DNA of 64,000 nt. Origin: Epiperipatus broadwayi (Eukaryota; Onychophora; Udeonychophora; Euonychophora; Peripatidae). The stretch spans positions 13,242,348 to 13,306,347 of the forward strand of contig JAQFVV010006203.1 in NCBI GenBank assembly GCA_028023455.1, written 5' to 3'. Below the pieces are notes generated by a model. That model did not search any database and was not told where the DNA came from. It saw only the letters and a list, made by a program, of their open reading frames with translations. A program made the translations under genes and the position numbers. Below, one piece after another: positions 63,416 through 64,000 of this stretch. Position 1 is the first letter of the stretch; each line of letters starts with the position of its first letter.

Positions 63416-64000
63416 TACTATTATCTTTTGTAATAGACATTTAAATTTCAACACATACTTTATTGTATGTTAAATAAAATTCAATATAATACTAGTCGTG
63501 TCAAATTAAAATCTATATATAAAATAACTATGTGCGCGTATGTAAAAGCAGCAGATGGCACACAGACTGAAATTTATTTATTTTTTTAATTGTTATACCA
63601 GTATTAAATTAGTATTATAATAATATTTTAGTAAAAATATTTATTTTTAATACACGTTTCCTGGCTGTTAACAAGTTTATTTTCAAGACTGGTTAGTTAA
63701 AGTAACGTTCTTAAATAATTAATTATCCTCCGTCCTGATTTCCTTTTTTTACAAAAAAATAATAATTTTAATATGAAAATTTCATTTTTATTCAGAAGTC
63801 TCTTTAATTATTAACCGCCAGTTTGTTATTACATTTTTTCTACCTACTAAACGTGATAATAAATATTCAAAAAAATAAAAAGAAAATAAGTTAGAAAGGA
63901 AAAACGGTTACATCTATTTAAAAAAAAAAAAAGCTTCATATCTCTTGAATACAATAATATCTTTTTCAGTTTAACTATTTATTAGCAAGAGAAATCACGA

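Larger units (their letters stand above)
58444..64000 (-). other. Sequence 5' of the S2 exon, probably intron
   Basis: The S2 exon has a clear 3' splice acceptor, so this is intron or upstream sequence of the same gene. It holds a SINE copy, repeats with a hammerhead-like core, one unexplained open stretch at 60670-60815 and a tRNA-like segment near 63.35 kb. I found no exon encoding S1 or the N-terminus. Confidence 0.6.

Overview
This window is strongly AT-rich animal nuclear DNA, judged by eye at about three quarters A+T. It has no long cellular ORF. It holds eight short exons with GT/AG splice sites of one conserved gene on the minus strand, buried in transposon-filled introns. Exon pattern, intron sizes (82 bp to about 31 kb), Penelope-like elements, tRNA-derived SINEs, hAT remnants and decayed LINEs point to an invertebrate metazoan with a repeat-rich genome. 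A mollusc (for instance a cephalopod) or a chelicerate would fit; the sequence alone does not settle it.

The gene is a two-pore channel, best matched to TPC1 (TPCN1). Read from high to low coordinates, the exons are 58330-58443, 27469-27599, 27298-27386, 20256-20290, 10818-10876, 7633-7732, 3930-4046 and 3767-3830. They join in a consistent reading phase into about 236 codons covering domain I from S2 through the S4 sensor, S5, pore helix and filter, S6 and the start of the EF-hand-like linker. The 5' exons lie beyond 64000. The 3' exons lie below position 1 or were not recognised in 1-3766.

Layout of the rest. 1-3766: a long foldback, a SINE fragment and a repeat with a hammerhead-like core. 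12230-16850: a broken hAT transposase gene split by a 2 kb insertion. 17.8-19.9 kb: an exact 72 bp duplication, a foldback with hammerhead-like arms, and a hAT MITE with an intact 8 bp target duplication. 21.9-28.7 kb: foldbacks and a two-copy inverted-repeat family. 30.8-36.3 kb: two Penelope-like remnants, a head-to-head Penelope fragment, a 0.3 kb tandem repeat, a Gypsy integrase remnant and a LINE RT fragment. 37.8-40.3 kb: a direct repeat and a 1.1 kb foldback. 41.1-43.9 kb: two abutting LINE copies. 49.5-51.3 kb: a short, complete non-autonomous LTR element with 5 bp target duplications and a 25 bp minisatellite inside each LTR. 52.5-55.7 kb: a decayed LINE interrupted by a three-copy repeat cluster. 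57-63.4 kb: SINEs and further copies of the repeat with the hammerhead-like core.

The most interesting lead is a dispersed repeat family. Its copies at about 2.7, 54.4, 54.9, 60.3, 61.4 and 62.0 kb share a CTGATGA-like box, a short hairpin and GAAACTAGTC, in the order of a type I hammerhead ribozyme with a minimal stem III. Similar cores sit beside Penelope-type sequences at 18.3-18.5 kb and 35.1 kb.
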